From the NCBI GenBank assembly GCA_037974665.1, contig CM075765.1:6143501-6207500 (forward strand): a DNA stretch of 64,000 nucleotides, read 5' to 3'. Made by a program: the position numbers and the translations under genes. Positions 1 through 12,925 of the stretch are shown piece by piece. The notes under the pieces are model-generated. The model worked only from the letters and a program-made list of their open reading frames with translations, made no database searches and had not been told where the DNA came from. How positions within the stretch are numbered: the stretch's first letter is position 1; each line of letters starts with the position of its first letter. The stretch is from Ehretia macrophylla. Lineage: Eukaryota > Streptophyta > Magnoliopsida > Boraginales > Ehretiaceae.

Positions 1-534
1 GGCTTCTATTTCAACCCCTTCCTTTCCACTGTTTCCCTAAAAAAGGAGTGGCTACCTATTAGAGCTACAACCAACTGCCACCAGTCAATTCTGCTTTGGG
101 GCCACCCCTTAGTGTAGCATTATTATAGGGGTTGTGGTTCGTGACCAAGAAAGATCAACGTAAAATATTAGTGTTTCCTTTATATTTTGCTTGGATCTGC
201 TTCATACTAATAGCTATTCTGTTGATTCTCTTCTCCCAACAAGAACAATCGATTCTTTTGAGATTTCTCGTTGCTTGTCAGTTCTAAGATATTGTTGACT
301 AATTAAAAAATTGTTTTGTGTTTATTAATAATGATATTGCAAATATAAAAGATTATCACCTATATTTCTAAAGGAGCTAATAAAGAGACCTGATGTATCG
401 TAGAAAGACATTATGATCCTTTGTGGATCATTGCAAAACTATTACCGATTGAAAATAATAAATAAGTGAAACAAACTTCTCTCAAATAAGTTAAGCTTTT
501 AGAAGATGTAGTAACTATTAATAGGGGGTGGTGA
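1..534. other. Unassigned sequence, partly CACTA-like
   Basis: No coding region is recognised. Positions 40-170 hold short mirrored motifs (GTGGCTACCTATTAG, GGGGTTGTGGTTCGTGACC) resembling the subterminal repeats seen again near 39000-39290, so this may be a scrap of a CACTA end. The rest is AT-rich sequence with no feature I can support. Confidence 0.3.
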
Positions 535-1740
535 CATTACAAGAAAAAAAGGGAAGGGTGACGGTAAAAAACTGTTGCCTAAGAAGACCGGCAATGGAAG
601 GGCCTACCATGGTGGTGACGGGTGACGGAGAATTAGGGTTCGATTCCGGAGAAGGAGCCTGAGAAACGGCTACCACATCCAAGGAAGGCAGCAGGCGCGC
701 AAATTACCCAATCTTGACACGGGGAGGTAGTGACAATAAATAACAATACCGGGCTCAAAGAGTCTGGTAATTGGAATGAGTACAATCTAAATCCCTTAAC
801 GCAACGAATTTTTGGACATCGTGTCATATTTTGTGGCAAAATTCAAAATTCGTCGCCAAATTAATATAATGTTAAAAATATTTATTTTTTCGGTGTTCGT
901 CGCCAACTAGAAAAATAATAAATAATTAAATTTTTTTTATTTTAATATTCCGTCGTCAATCTGTTGTCATTAGATTATTATTATTTTTAATTCTTTTGTC
1001 AAATGTGTTGCCAGTCCGTCGCTTTATGATCCGTCTCTAGTCCTTCGCCCCCGTTTGTCACTGGTATGTCGGCCTTTCGCCGCAAAAGACTGTCGCCAAC
1101 TCCTTTAAAAACCCCATCGCCATTCTATCGCATTTTCAATTTTAATTTTATATTTTCAAAATATAAAATTTACTATAAAATTTTCAAAATATAAATATTA
1201 TATAAAAAGAATATATTAAATATAAAAATATTAATATTTATAATAAAAATGTAAAATAATGTACAACATTCATTTTTGAAATTTAATAAAAAGCTAGAAT
1301 CTATTGATTGCCTGGCTGATCTAGATTACAAGATGGACAGTTGTCGCACATGTCATTGGTCTCTTCACGCATCTTCTGCATGAGGGCCATTTGCTCAGTC
1401 ATCTGACGATGCATCTCAGCCTACAGCTCCCATTCTTGTTGCATCAGATGTTGTTGCTCCTCTTACGCCGTCGTTGCTACTCGAGCTCCTGCTGGATGGC
1501 ACGCTACTCCTAGGTGGCACGCTACTATTGCTCTTCAATCTATACATGACGCTCTGTCTTTTGACCAACTAAGTGTTGTCTTGACCACTATGCCCCTCTA
1601 TACTCACTCATAGTCAAAGGCAGGTTCCTAAAGTGTACTGTCACCTCTTTGACTACATCTTATCTCCTCAGAACCTCTAACCCACAATCCAACCATCCAC
1701 TGGAACTTATCCACTTGATCATGGAAGCGACCCACAAGTG
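535..1740 (-). mobile_element. CACTA (En/Spm-type) transposon, 3' end remnant
   Basis: The left edge reads CATTACAAGAAAAAAA, close to the plant CACTA terminus CACTACAAGAAAAA. Over the next 600 bp short motifs such as CGTCGCCAA, GTCCGTCGC and CCATCGCC recur, as expected of CACTA subterminal repeats. A protein remnant at 1301-1600 on the minus strand reads toward this end, as the second gene of CACTA elements does. The right edge is set only by the start of copia LTR sequence near 1741; the opposite terminus was not found. The element is decayed and cannot be active. Confidence 0.55.
1301..1600 (-). pseudogene. CACTA-associated protein (Ptta/En/Spm-like) C-terminal fragment
   Basis: The minus strand encodes a glutamine/methionine/glutamate-rich stretch ending RQMTEQMALMQKMREETNDM followed by CDNCPSCNLDQPGNQ and a stop at 1301-1303. 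Upstream pieces in shifted frames include EEQQHLMQQEWEL and RAIQQELE. A coiled-coil tail rich in Q, E and M is usual at the C terminus of the plant Ptta/En/Spm family protein, which binds subterminal repeats. At least one in-frame stop (between EWEL and AEMHRQ) and one frameshift break it. Family assignment rests on composition and on the neighbouring CACTA-like terminus, not on a full domain. Confidence 0.45.
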
Positions 1741-2437
1741 TAACATCCAACACAATTAGTGTTACTATGCGTACAGATTCAAGATGATCTATCTTGGATC
1801 ATTCTAAGGGAGTGATTAATGTATAGACTCTTTATTGCATATGCATATCACTTCTAATCAAGTCCTATACACCCAAACCACAGGGTAAGTAACCTAAACA
1901 TTTAGACCACACCCATAATAGTTCAAAGTGCAAGCACTCAACTTTGTTGGTTCATCCACACATGCTCAAGATTAAGAGTAATGACCTACTTAGAAGCTTG
2001 TAGGTGTAAGTGGACTCTTTCTTTGATAGTATGTATTTAGAGTTCACACCTACTGGGTCTATCCAATGCATACTCATGTATAAGCGTAATAAGTCTGAAC
2101 AAATCCATGATCAATGCAAACTACCCCACTGCAAGGGGAACTTATTCCACTATAATTTCTACCATAGTAAAGTGTGCCCAACTTTACTACTAAGTTATGG
2201 ACTAAATAATTTTGCTTACAAGTAACTATGACTTAGACGTTCTGTACGTAACCAGCATGTACCTAAGTCAACACTTAAAGCAAGGACCTTGTATTCACAT
2301 ATATACCTATGTCAATCCACATAATGGGAGAAATTTGCTCATATAAATATGATGACACTAATTATCTTATTGCAAACCATCCAGATTTAATTATGACTAA
2401 GTGCTAGTGGTCTTCTGGGCATACCATTTCTAACAAA
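1741..2437 (-). mobile_element. Ty1/copia LTR fragment (fossil), older relative
   Basis: Read on the minus strand this begins TGTTAGAAATGGTATGCCC at 2437 and runs in parallel with the first ~700 bp of the LTR that ends at 14114, which begins TGTTGGGACTGGTATACCC. Shared stretches include CTCTTAATCTTGAGCATGTG and AGTTGGGCAC. It looks like an older LTR of the same family abutting the truncated LTR at 2438. No internal region belongs to it here. Confidence 0.5.
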
Positions 2438-3135
2438 ATGACCTAAATACCCCTCTGTGTAACACCCACAATCGAGATAAGGTGTTTTATCGTGTACTTT
2501 CACCTTCTTAACTGCCTTTAAATCTTGAGACATCTAAATCTTCTATATGATCATGATCTGGACATAGTATGCTTGGACTTAGGAGCAACGTACAAGCCTA
2601 TTGTCGGATATACCCCTAAAAAGAATATACCACTAAGCTTAGATTTTAGATGACCAACCAGATAATCTCAAAGGAAAATTACTCTATCTGCAAATGGCAT
2701 GGATTCTATATTGCATATGTATATCCCAACTGATCAAATTCATATACCTAAAACACGAAGCTTTTGACCGACGAATTTGGGATATCACCCATGGGAAATC
2801 AAACTATATGAACTTGACTTTGTCAATTCATCAACATACAGTCAAGATTAAGAGCACTGGCCTCTTAGTAACATGAGGTATAATGATTTCTATTTTTTAT
2901 TGTACTATTTTAGAGATCATACTAACTTAGACCTTTTGTGCATCTACCTGCACCTAAGTTATTTACTTAAGTAATGGACCTTATACATATACTTTCATAT
3001 TTAAAGTATAAAGAGAAGGGGTACAAATAAGCTCTTGATATAAATCATTAATACTGATACAAAGTCATACAATAAATACAGATACAATCCAAATATCACA
3101 GTGCTAGTGGTTTGTAGGGTATACCAGTCCCAACA
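2438..3135 (-). repeat. 3' LTR (partial) of the copia fossil
   Basis: Matches the outer ~900 bp of the 5' LTR (9630-10004 plus 13663-14114). The homology stops abruptly at about 2438, where a related older LTR begins. Confidence 0.65.
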
Positions 3136-6100
3136 AACTCCAACTTGCGTTAAAGATCACTATTGCTAAACCTCAGACCTATAGACTCTACATGAAAAGA
3201 AAACACCGTCTTTATAAGCATCTTAAAGAAAGGGTCTGTTAGGTTATTAGTTGAGGCTATTTGTTCTACCATTATATCCCCTTGCTAGATAAATTCCCAG
3301 ATAAGATGGTATTTTCTCTTATATGCTTGCATTTCTTATGAGTTCTAGGTTGTTTACACTGTGCCACTACTCCACTATTGTCACAATATATGATGATAGG
3401 TCTTTGAACTATTGGCACTACATCCAGATCTAAAAGAAACTTTCTGAGTCATACTACTTCTTTCGCAACTTCAGACATTGCTACATATTCTGCCTCCAAG
3501 GTTAAATCAGCAATACAGTTTTTCTTGACACTTCTTCATGAAATTGCTCCTTCTGACAAAGTAAAGATATATCTAGAAGTTGAATTTCTGGAATCTCTGT
3601 CAGATTGAAAATCAAAATTTGTACAAGCCAATGTCACCAGATCATTTGCATGGTATTCCAACACCTAATGTTTCGTTCTTTGAAGATACTTGAAAAGGTG
3701 TTTGACTACAACCTAGTATTCTGGTCTAGGGTTTGATTGATATCTTCTTACCATGCCAATTGTATAATAGATATCTGGTCTAGTACATAGCATTGTATAC
3801 ATAAGGCTTCCAACAACTAAGGCATACGATAACTTTTTCTTGCTTTCTATCTCTTTAAGTATCCTAGGACATTGATTCTAAGATGGATGCATTTCGTGCC
3901 TAGAAGGTAATAACCCCTTCTTAGAGTTATGCATGCTAAACTTTATCAAAACTTTCTCAATATATGAAGCTTGGGATAATGTTCGTGCCCTATTCTTACG
4001 ATCTCGCAGAAGCTTGATCCCAAGAATATAACTTGCTTCTCCCAAGTCCTTCATTTGAAATTGAGTATGTAACCAAACCTTTGTAGATGACAACATACTT
4101 ACATCATTGCCAATGAGTAAGATGTCATCTACATAAAGGACTAACAATGCGATAGCATTCCTACTATATTTTTTTGTACACACATGGTTCATCGATATTT
4201 TGATCAAAACCAAAAGATTATATCGTCTAATCAAATTTTATGTTACATGCATATGATGCCTGCTTAAGTCTAGAACTAGACATCTTAAGCTTACAGACCA
4301 TATTCTCTTGGCCTTCTATAATGAATCCGTCTGATTCATCATATAGATGCAATCATCAAGATTATTCTCATTGAGGAAAGTTGTCTTGACATCAATTTGC
4401 CATATCTCGTAGTCATAAAGATAGGCGATGCTTGAGAGAATTCTTATGGATTTAAGCATGACTAGTGGAGAAAATATTTTCTCATAGTAGATCCATTCTT
4501 TCTAAGTGTAACCTTTAGCGACAAGCCCCACTTTGAAGGTTTTAACATTTCCTTCTTCATCTTGTAGACCCACTTGTACCCTATAGGTTTTATCCCCTTA
4601 GGTGCAACTATAAGTTCCCATACTTTATTGGAGTGCATGGACTCTAATTCTAATTCCATTGCTTCTTGCCAATGGCTAGTATCTACGTCCGTTATTGCTT
4701 CATCGTAACTAGTGGGGTCAAGAATCTGATCCTTAGAGGTAGTCTGAAAAGACTTTCCATAATGTTTATCAGGTTTTCTAATCATCCTCCCACTATGATG
4801 AGGTACTGGGGTACTAGAAATGGTTGGATGTTCATTTACTTCCTCAATTATAGGTGCAGGTGCTTCTAGAGATCCTACACTATCATCTTCCAAGTATCTA
4901 GCATAAGTACTAATTAGTACCTTTTGCTCCTTGGGGTGATAGAATATTACACCTCTAGTTCCATGGGTATTCTAGGTACTGATTTAGAATGTATCAAGTT
5001 TAAGATGTATGTTGTTGTTTCTCAAGCATACCTCTTGAAAAATATGAGTAATATCGCATAACTCATCATAGGCCTCACCATATCTAAGAGAGTATGGTTC
5101 CTTCTCTCAACTATACCATTTTGTTGGGAGTCCCTGGTGTAGTTAATTGAGGTACTATACCATGTTATGTGAGGTACTCCTTGAATTCACCCATGAGATA
5201 TTTGCCACTTCAGTTATACCAAATATCTTTAATGGGTTTTCCAAATTGCCGCTCCGCCTTAACTTTGAATTCTTTGAACTTGCCAAAGGATTTAGACTTG
5301 CGTCGCAATAGGTAGATATACCCATCTCTAAAGTAGTCATCAGTGAAGGTGATGAAATACTCATAACATTCTCGAGCTGGTGTGTTCATCGGACCATACA
5401 CATCATTGTAAACCAATTCCAATACTTCTTTTACCCTTTGTCCCTTGGAAGAAAATGGCATTTTGGTCATTTTTCCCTTGAGACGGGATTCACACTGAGG
5501 TAGTGGTTTGTGATCTAATGAGCTTAAGGGCCCATCCTCAACCAGCCTTTGAATCTTTTTAAGACTTATATGGATCAATCGTAAATTCCATACATAAGTA
5601 TCATTGGTAGAAGAAAATTTTCTTTTGAGGGACTTAGAGTTATCTTGCTATATATTATATATGCAGAGTGAATGCAACAGGATATAAGTAGAATAGATTG
5701 TTATGCATACTATCAGAACAAATAAGATTTTTATTTCTATTGATATCAACACCATAATGGAAAACAATAAAATATCCATAATTTATTATTGTGAAACATG
5801 AATAAATTTTTTCTTAGTTCCGGAACATAATAAACGTTCTCCAAAAATAAAATCCTATTATTGAAATATAAATACACGCATCCAACAACTGTGGCCCAGA
5901 CATTTCCTTTGGTATAAACTCTTAGAGAAAAATCCCCTTTACTGAGCTCCTGCATCACTTGAAACCCCTGCAAAGAATTGTAGATATGATTAGTGGCTCA
6001 TGAGTTTATAATTCACAAATCTGTAGAATCAACCAATAAGCATGTTTCTACGTAAAGAGCTAAGAATGTACTTATCTTGTTACTAGCAAGGTATTTGGGA

Positions 6101-6889
6101 CAATCCTTCTTCCAGTGCCCCTTCTAATGACACTTGAAGCATTTTTCTTTGGGCTAATCACTCGTTGCCCTCTTCTTATTGCCTTGCTGCTTTTGGCCCT
6201 ATTGATTTCCCTTCTTATTAAACTTTTTCCCCTTAGGAGGGTTAGAGTGAGAAGTGGAAGCTTGAATTAAATGAACATGGGCCTTGGGCTTTATTATAGC
6301 CTTTGCCTTCTATAGCTCTTTCATTAGCTCTAGTAGTATCATATTCAACCTATTCATATTATAGATGAGCTTGAATTGACTGAAGGATTCTGGTAAAGTC
6401 TCAAGGATCATATCCACCCAGATAGTTAGATCGATCCTAGCCCCTAAGGTTTCAACGATGTTGAAGTTGTTTATTATCTTAAGAACGTTTTCTCTAACAA
6501 GTGTTCCTTCAAACATCTTAATCGTCATGATTTGTCTTATTGCTGCTGACCTAGCAGGTTTGCTCTTCTCAGCAAACATTTCTGTCAATGAGCTCATGAT
6601 CTCAGCAACTGTAGCCATACCCCTTGTGTTGAGTCTGTAATAGATTGATCATAGAGGCTAACATATAGCATCCAGACATGTTGTTAGCTTTCCTCCAATG
6701 CTGCTCAGCTTCCCTCTGGGCATCAGTGGCATTGGCTCTTAACTAAGGACATGGTTGGGTCAAGACATACTTACTCCCTTCAACTGCGAGTATTATGTCC
6801 ATGTTTATTTTCCAGTCCACAAAGTTAGGGCATGTCAACTTACTTTCTGTGAGAATAGAGGCCAGTGGATTGAAAAAAACTCCTGACAT
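3136..6889 (-). pseudogene. Copia gag-pol remains (fossil)
   Basis: Parts appear in standard copia order on the minus strand: gag start near 6889 (MSGVFFNPLASILTESKL), gag body 6310-6618, a CCHC-type zinc knuckle near 6090-6170, an integrase core piece at 5210-5578, reverse transcriptase pieces at 4462-4893 and 3878-4234 (the latter with the YVDD active-site box), and RNase H at 3350-3630 with the pattern LEAEYVAMSEVAKEV and CDNSGVVAQ. The order gag-protease-integrase-RT-RNase H is diagnostic of Ty1/copia. The coding sequence is broken in many places and belongs to a dead element. Confidence 0.8.
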
Positions 6890-9800
6890 TTTTTGGATAT
6901 ATTTATATATGAATCAGTAATGAGCATTTAAATATGAAACATGTATATAATGTATGAAAAAATGGAAAGAATACATTTATTCTTTTATCCATTAGTAGCA
7001 ACCCTTAAAACTACTCATTGCATTAGTGTTTTAACCTTCTCACTAACCCCTACCAATGGGATGACCGAGACTGTAGTAACTTTAAGTTAGATTCCTCTAT
7101 TTGGATTACCATTTGCCAGATAGTCACTATTTAGTGATGATCCAATCACAATTTGGTTTGGCTTCTCTAGAATCTATATCACTTACTATGATGGGGAGGA
7201 TACTAATATTTAAAAGTCAAGTGTATTACTATTCCTTATGATATTCCCTAGAATGTTCTAGACTTAAGCCCTCCAATGGGATAGTAACTTATGTCGACAT
7301 TCTAAAAAATGATCCATAGTAAAGACCTCTATCGATAGGATGGTCGATCATACTATCATTTTATTTATGAATATTCATTTAAGTCCTTCCACTAAAGTCT
7401 AAGTAAAATACTACCCACCGATAGGGAGCAAACCGCATGATAAGGCAAGGTGATATTCATTTTTTAGTACGAACCATATATGGAAAGCCATGTCATTTTT
7501 CAATCCCTTCCCCCTCTTGATTATTTATTCTTAGGGTTTATTTTTCATGATTTAACCTTAATACTTAAATTTCAGATTTTATTCTAACAAACTTGAGTTA
7601 ATAATTTTCACTTGTCCAAGAGACTAGCTCAAGGATTTATGAAATTATAAACCCTTTGTTAAAAATCTTTAAGTATTACCTTTTAAATCAATTTGCATCT
7701 ATTTCTAGATTTTTTGGGAAAATCCATAGGTTAGGTATAGGTTGATAAATAAAAATGTGGTCTCTAAGAATAGATTTAATATTTCCCTAACCAATCTTAA
7801 TAGATGATTAATCCTTAGAATTTAACCTAAGATCTAATTAATCATCTATTAATTTCAACCTCAATTAAATAGGAATAACAATTTAAAATCCTATTGGTAG
7901 CATGTTACTAGGCGTCAATTGCATACATTTACATATGAATATAAAAATTAAAGTATATCCACATATATGAAATTGAAATACCATCCACACACATATAAAA
8001 AATTATATAATTGCTCCTCTAATGATGGTTCCCTGCGAATTAAGTCAAAATTTTTAATTTTTACCCCAGAACTTCTCTGTATTGCCATTTTTGACCCTCT
8101 TTGTCAACTCCCACTGTTTACCGCTTTGACCAGTATTTGACCATGCCAGGAAGCCCCATACGCCTTGGGAATTGAGCCAAAACAGTCCACCAATTGCTCT
8201 CCTTGGTCGAACCATGCTTGAGCTCCAATGATACAATTTCTCGCAATTCCAATACAATTGCAACTAGGAAAATACTTTTAATTGAAATTGAAATAATTAC
8301 AACAAGAAATTTTCCTATGCTTCTCCATTGGAAGCTACATTTAATCTAATTAAAAACTAATACACGTGCCTATGATTGCACAAGCAATAATCTTACATGA
8401 TTTTTAATTAAATTGAATCAAACATACATTCGAACCATCATAAGGGGCAATGATATGATGGAATCAAGCTATTAATGCTTTCACCATGATTTTACAAACA
8501 TTATATATAGCACATATATTCAAAAAATTCAGCAAACACATCACATCTAAAACTTGCCACTATCGAGTTTTTCTAACGCAATTTACTGTCTAATCACATG
8601 CAATACATAAAGTGGCTATACCGCTAAAGGATTGGGTACATGTATACTAATCCTAGGCCAATTAAGGAATTAAAAACACAGTGGAATACATAAAAATACA
8701 TACAATTATGATTGCATAAAATCGATATAAATGAAATAACACAAAACTTGAAATAGGCATATGTAATTAAGTAGTTTAAATAGAATTTCGATATACCTCA
8801 ATCATTGGCTTAATACCCAATGATGAACTAGAAATGTGGACTTTATTGAGGTATGTAATGGATGTCCGTTGCTGGAAAAATTCTTCCAAGAGTGTATTGG
8901 TTACAAATCTTCCCTTCAATGACCAAATCCCTAAACAATTGATGCCAAATTGACTTGTGGGAGTCAAATCAAGCGTGTAAAGTGTGTTTGAATATGTGCA
9001 TGTGTGTTGTGTGGATGAGAGAGACATCCCCTAGTTGAGTTAGGGCATGTGAGTATATATAATACCTAAAATATTATCTGCAAACTTCAAATTGTGGACT
9101 CTTAGTACTGTCAGAAATGTATCTGGACACATTCTTGCCATGTAGCACTTATTTGTAGATAATTACTCATGCAGACTTATGATAACCACACACCACTATG
9201 CTCAATCCACACACTAGCACATGCCAGAACACACCTAGTATACGCCATCTTATCCACTAGTTTCCATAATGAGCTCAACTGTCTATTTTAGGAAGTTTCA
9301 GTTATAAAATGAAACTATTTCCTAATTTAATTAGAATTATATCCCAATTGCATTAGGACTTTCTAAATTTGACCACATGTTATATTTAGAAATCACTATT
9401 TACTACAAGAGCATCACATAAGGGCTTCGGCTAAAAGGGAGACCCGAATACATAATCGCCCTAGGTCCTGATATGACCAAAATGCCATTGCTAACTCATA
9501 GCTATATTTTCGCAGTAAAACCTCAATTCATTCTACTAAAGATTCATTGTTTGCTCTCTAGGACGATTAATGTACACATATAGAAGCTCCTCATACGGTG
9601 TATATCTTTGTCTTTAACCTACCAAGCAAAATGACCTAAATGCCCGTCTATATAACACCCACAATCAAGATAAGGTCTAAATCCTCTATATGATCATCCT
9701 CTGGACATCATATGCTTGAACTTGGGGTGACTTACAATCCTATTTCCTGATATACCCCTGAAAGGAATAAACTACTAAGTTTAGATTTAAGATGACCTAC

Positions 9801-10334
9801 CGAATAATCTCAAGGGAGCGATTACTCCACACGCAGATGGCATGAATTCTATATTGCATATGCACATCCTAACTGATCAATTTCATATACCCAAAACACG
9901 AAGTTGTTGACCCACGAATTTGGGATCTCACCCATGGTGAATCAAAGTATATAAGCCTGACTTTGTCAGTTCATACACATATGCTCAAGATTAAGAGCTC
10001 CGGCTGTGACACCTGAGACCTAGAGCATGCATACATCACTTATTTGCATATATTTTGTGCATTTACTTGCTTAAATGTTTATTTGATATAAATGTGCAAT
10101 TAAGTGTTTAGTTGTCTTTTATATGCAATTACATGTTTAGTTAAGTTTTAATATTGAATTTTGAGTTTAATTATTTTAGTAAATAAATAAATGTGCATTT
10201 ATATTATTTTCACAAAAGTTTTTAAAGAAAATTGTGCATTTTTCACTTAAAATACTATTTTTCAAAAGTTACTATTCATAAGCATTTTTTACTGTAAAAT
10301 TTTTTCATTTTTGAATTTTTTCCATATTACGTGA

Positions 10335-10540
10335 CTTACGTGAGGCATGAGAAAAATATTATTTTGTGTATAGCATCTCAGAAAGAGTGAGATACAAAAT
10401 TATTTCTTTATCGTATGAATTGTAACCAACTAAATTGCTTACATGAGGCATGAGAAAAATATTATTTTGTGCATAACATCTCGGAAAGAGTGAGATACAA
10501 AATTATTTCTCTATCGTATGAATTGTAACCAACTAAATTG
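10335..10540 (+). repeat. 103-bp tandem duplication inside solo LTR copy 1
   Basis: Two head-to-tail copies start at 10335 and 10438, each running from CTTACRTGAGGCATGAG to CCAACTAAATTG, with only a few differences. The duplication is local to this LTR. Confidence 0.85.
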
Positions 10541-12710
10541 CATTTAAAGGACTTTTAAATTTCATTTATTGATTTTCTTCTAAATTGTAATATTAGTCTT
10601 CTAAATATTTTAAAATTTAGTCTACTATTATTTATTGAACCATGACTTTGTAAAATTAATTTAGAAACAAATCGAAAAGTTTAAAGTAGACGTTTTGTGA
10701 GAAAAAGTAACGTTTTAAAGCCAAATAGTGAAAATCCACCAACATAACTCATCCTTTGACTTGTTGACTATTCTACATAATATATAAAGCCCAAAAAAAT
10801 GCTTAAAAATGCAAAAATCAGCCAAAAAATGTCCAAAATAAGCCAAAAATAAGAGTTACGAAAATAGTAACTTTTCTCCAAAAATTACTCAATTTGATCT
10901 TCCAAGTTTGTAGAGTTCATTCCAAACCATCCAAAAACTTATTCTTTGCTTGCCATTGCCTTGTGTGGTGATGAATTTTCTTTAAAATTGCATTTTGGTT
11001 GAATTTTAGTTTATGTCAAAATTTATGAATGTTGATAAATGCTTTGTTTCTTGTTATTATTGCTTCAAATATGCTTAAATATGTATGTAGAGCAAACTTT
11101 TGTAGTTAGTTAGCTTTTTGAATGGTTGAAAATAGTGGTTGATGAATTAAAGAAGATGATGAATAGTAATTTTGAGGGTTTTTGTGCAATATTGATCCTA
11201 GGCTTGTAACTATGCTATCTATTGGTTCTTATAGTGCTATTGGACATAGAGAAACACTTATGTGATATTAGAATGGGTTTTGTTTAAGTAGTTTCGTGAA
11301 ATTAGCTAAAAACGACCCGTTTTACAAAGGGATTTCGGGGTAAATGCAAATTCGGGCACATTTGGGCATCATAACTAGTATTTAATAGGTGTGGAAGTAC
11401 TAGAAATGCATTCATTTCGCTTAATTGAACTCCAGTTAGAGGACTTGTAGTGTAAATGCATAAAGGGAATTTTCGGGGCTTTTGAGGCAATTGCGGTTTA
11501 AAGTGTGGTTTCATAGTTTTGAATGATGTCATAATGTGTATTTAGAAGTGTAAAATAGTTGGGTTATGAATTGGGGAACTTGTAATTGGTATGTGTTTTG
11601 AATTAGGTCTTGAACTAAAGGGGTCGTTTGACCAAGTGCTGATTTTTTACGTTTTGATTGGAGTTATAGTCTTAGTAATGCATGGACGTACTTTTGGTGC
11701 TATCGTGGCATTGAATTGAGGGGCGGTTTGGGTAGCTGCAGGTCAAAGTGACACAAGGCCTTCCCGAGCTTCTGTGTCAAAAGCGAGGTTTTAAGGCTTG
11801 AGTAGGTGTCTATTAGCGTTCTTAGAGATGTAGGATAGTTGGTTTGTGAAAATTGCACTTTGTGTTTCGACTGGAACCTAAATGGTGTTGGTAAATAAAG
11901 GGAAAATGGGCTAAAGTTAGGGTTTATGTTGGAACTGTGTTGCAATGCTATTGTTCATGCTTATTTAATGTCTATTAAATGGTTGGTTTGGAGTTTGCTT
12001 GAGTTTCATTTGTATGAGTATGAATTTGAGCTAAAGGAGATTAGTTTAAAAAGTTGAGATAGTTACTAATAATTGGCTTTCAATTGATTAGTCAAGAGCA
12101 TAGATGTAGTTACGTAGAATATTATTTCTTTTTGGAAGTTCGTAAATTGAACTATATGTTTACTTTGTTAGAGATTGAGCGAATATGCCTATAACTTGTT
12201 TATACTGCTTATTAATTTATTATAGGTGTGAAGTTATGCTTATATAACTTATTAGTTAAATGTTATATAGTGTTTCTTCTAAATAAATTGTCATTCCTAG
12301 TTAATGTATATGTTATTATTATGCTATTGTCTTCGTGTAATACTTGGCACTTAAGAAATGTTGCATATGTAATCGCTTGAGTTGTGTGTTGATTGAGTAA
12401 TGAATTGAATGCATGTTAAACAATGAAATATATTGATAGTTGTGTGATGATAATGGAAGGAATGGTACATTTGGAGAATATTGAAGAAGTTATTGGCTAA
12501 TTCTCACAGGTTTAGTTTTAAAAGGTGAGAGAGTCTTTATCTTTATGTGCATAATGGTTTATTTTCTTGTTAATAGATTTTATGATTTAGTACAATTGTT
12601 AAGTAATGTGTGCCTAATGATTATATATTGTGTGTGAGGACAACCTACTTGTTGTCCATCAGTTATGTGATTATTCAGTAATCTTATTTGTTATCATCTT
12701 GAGTGCATTG

Positions 12711-12925
12711 TATTGTGGTTGTGCAACCATTTGGGCATGGTAGAGTCTGGGAAGCCGGGCGGCATCGGACTTGCCAGTATACCTCGGCTACCATGGTTCC
12801 CAGTCCCTCTCTCGCCTGATCCGGAGATTTTCAGGAGGAGTTGGGTCGTAGGATTCGGGGTACATCCAGAGTACACCCACTGGAGTGTTTGGGGTTATGC
12901 CGGCTTATCGTGATCGAGATCGTGG
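12711..12925 (+). repeat. GC-rich conserved core of the giant solo LTR
   Basis: This islet is much richer in G and C than its surroundings and matches 37655-37905 in the second giant solo LTR. Shared words include CTCGGCTACCATGGT, CCCTCTCTCGC and GGGTCGTAGGAT. It opens with a small hairpin (GGTTG, 2-nt loop, CAACC) in both copies. It may be the promoter or transcript-start region of the LTR, but that is inference. Confidence 0.6.
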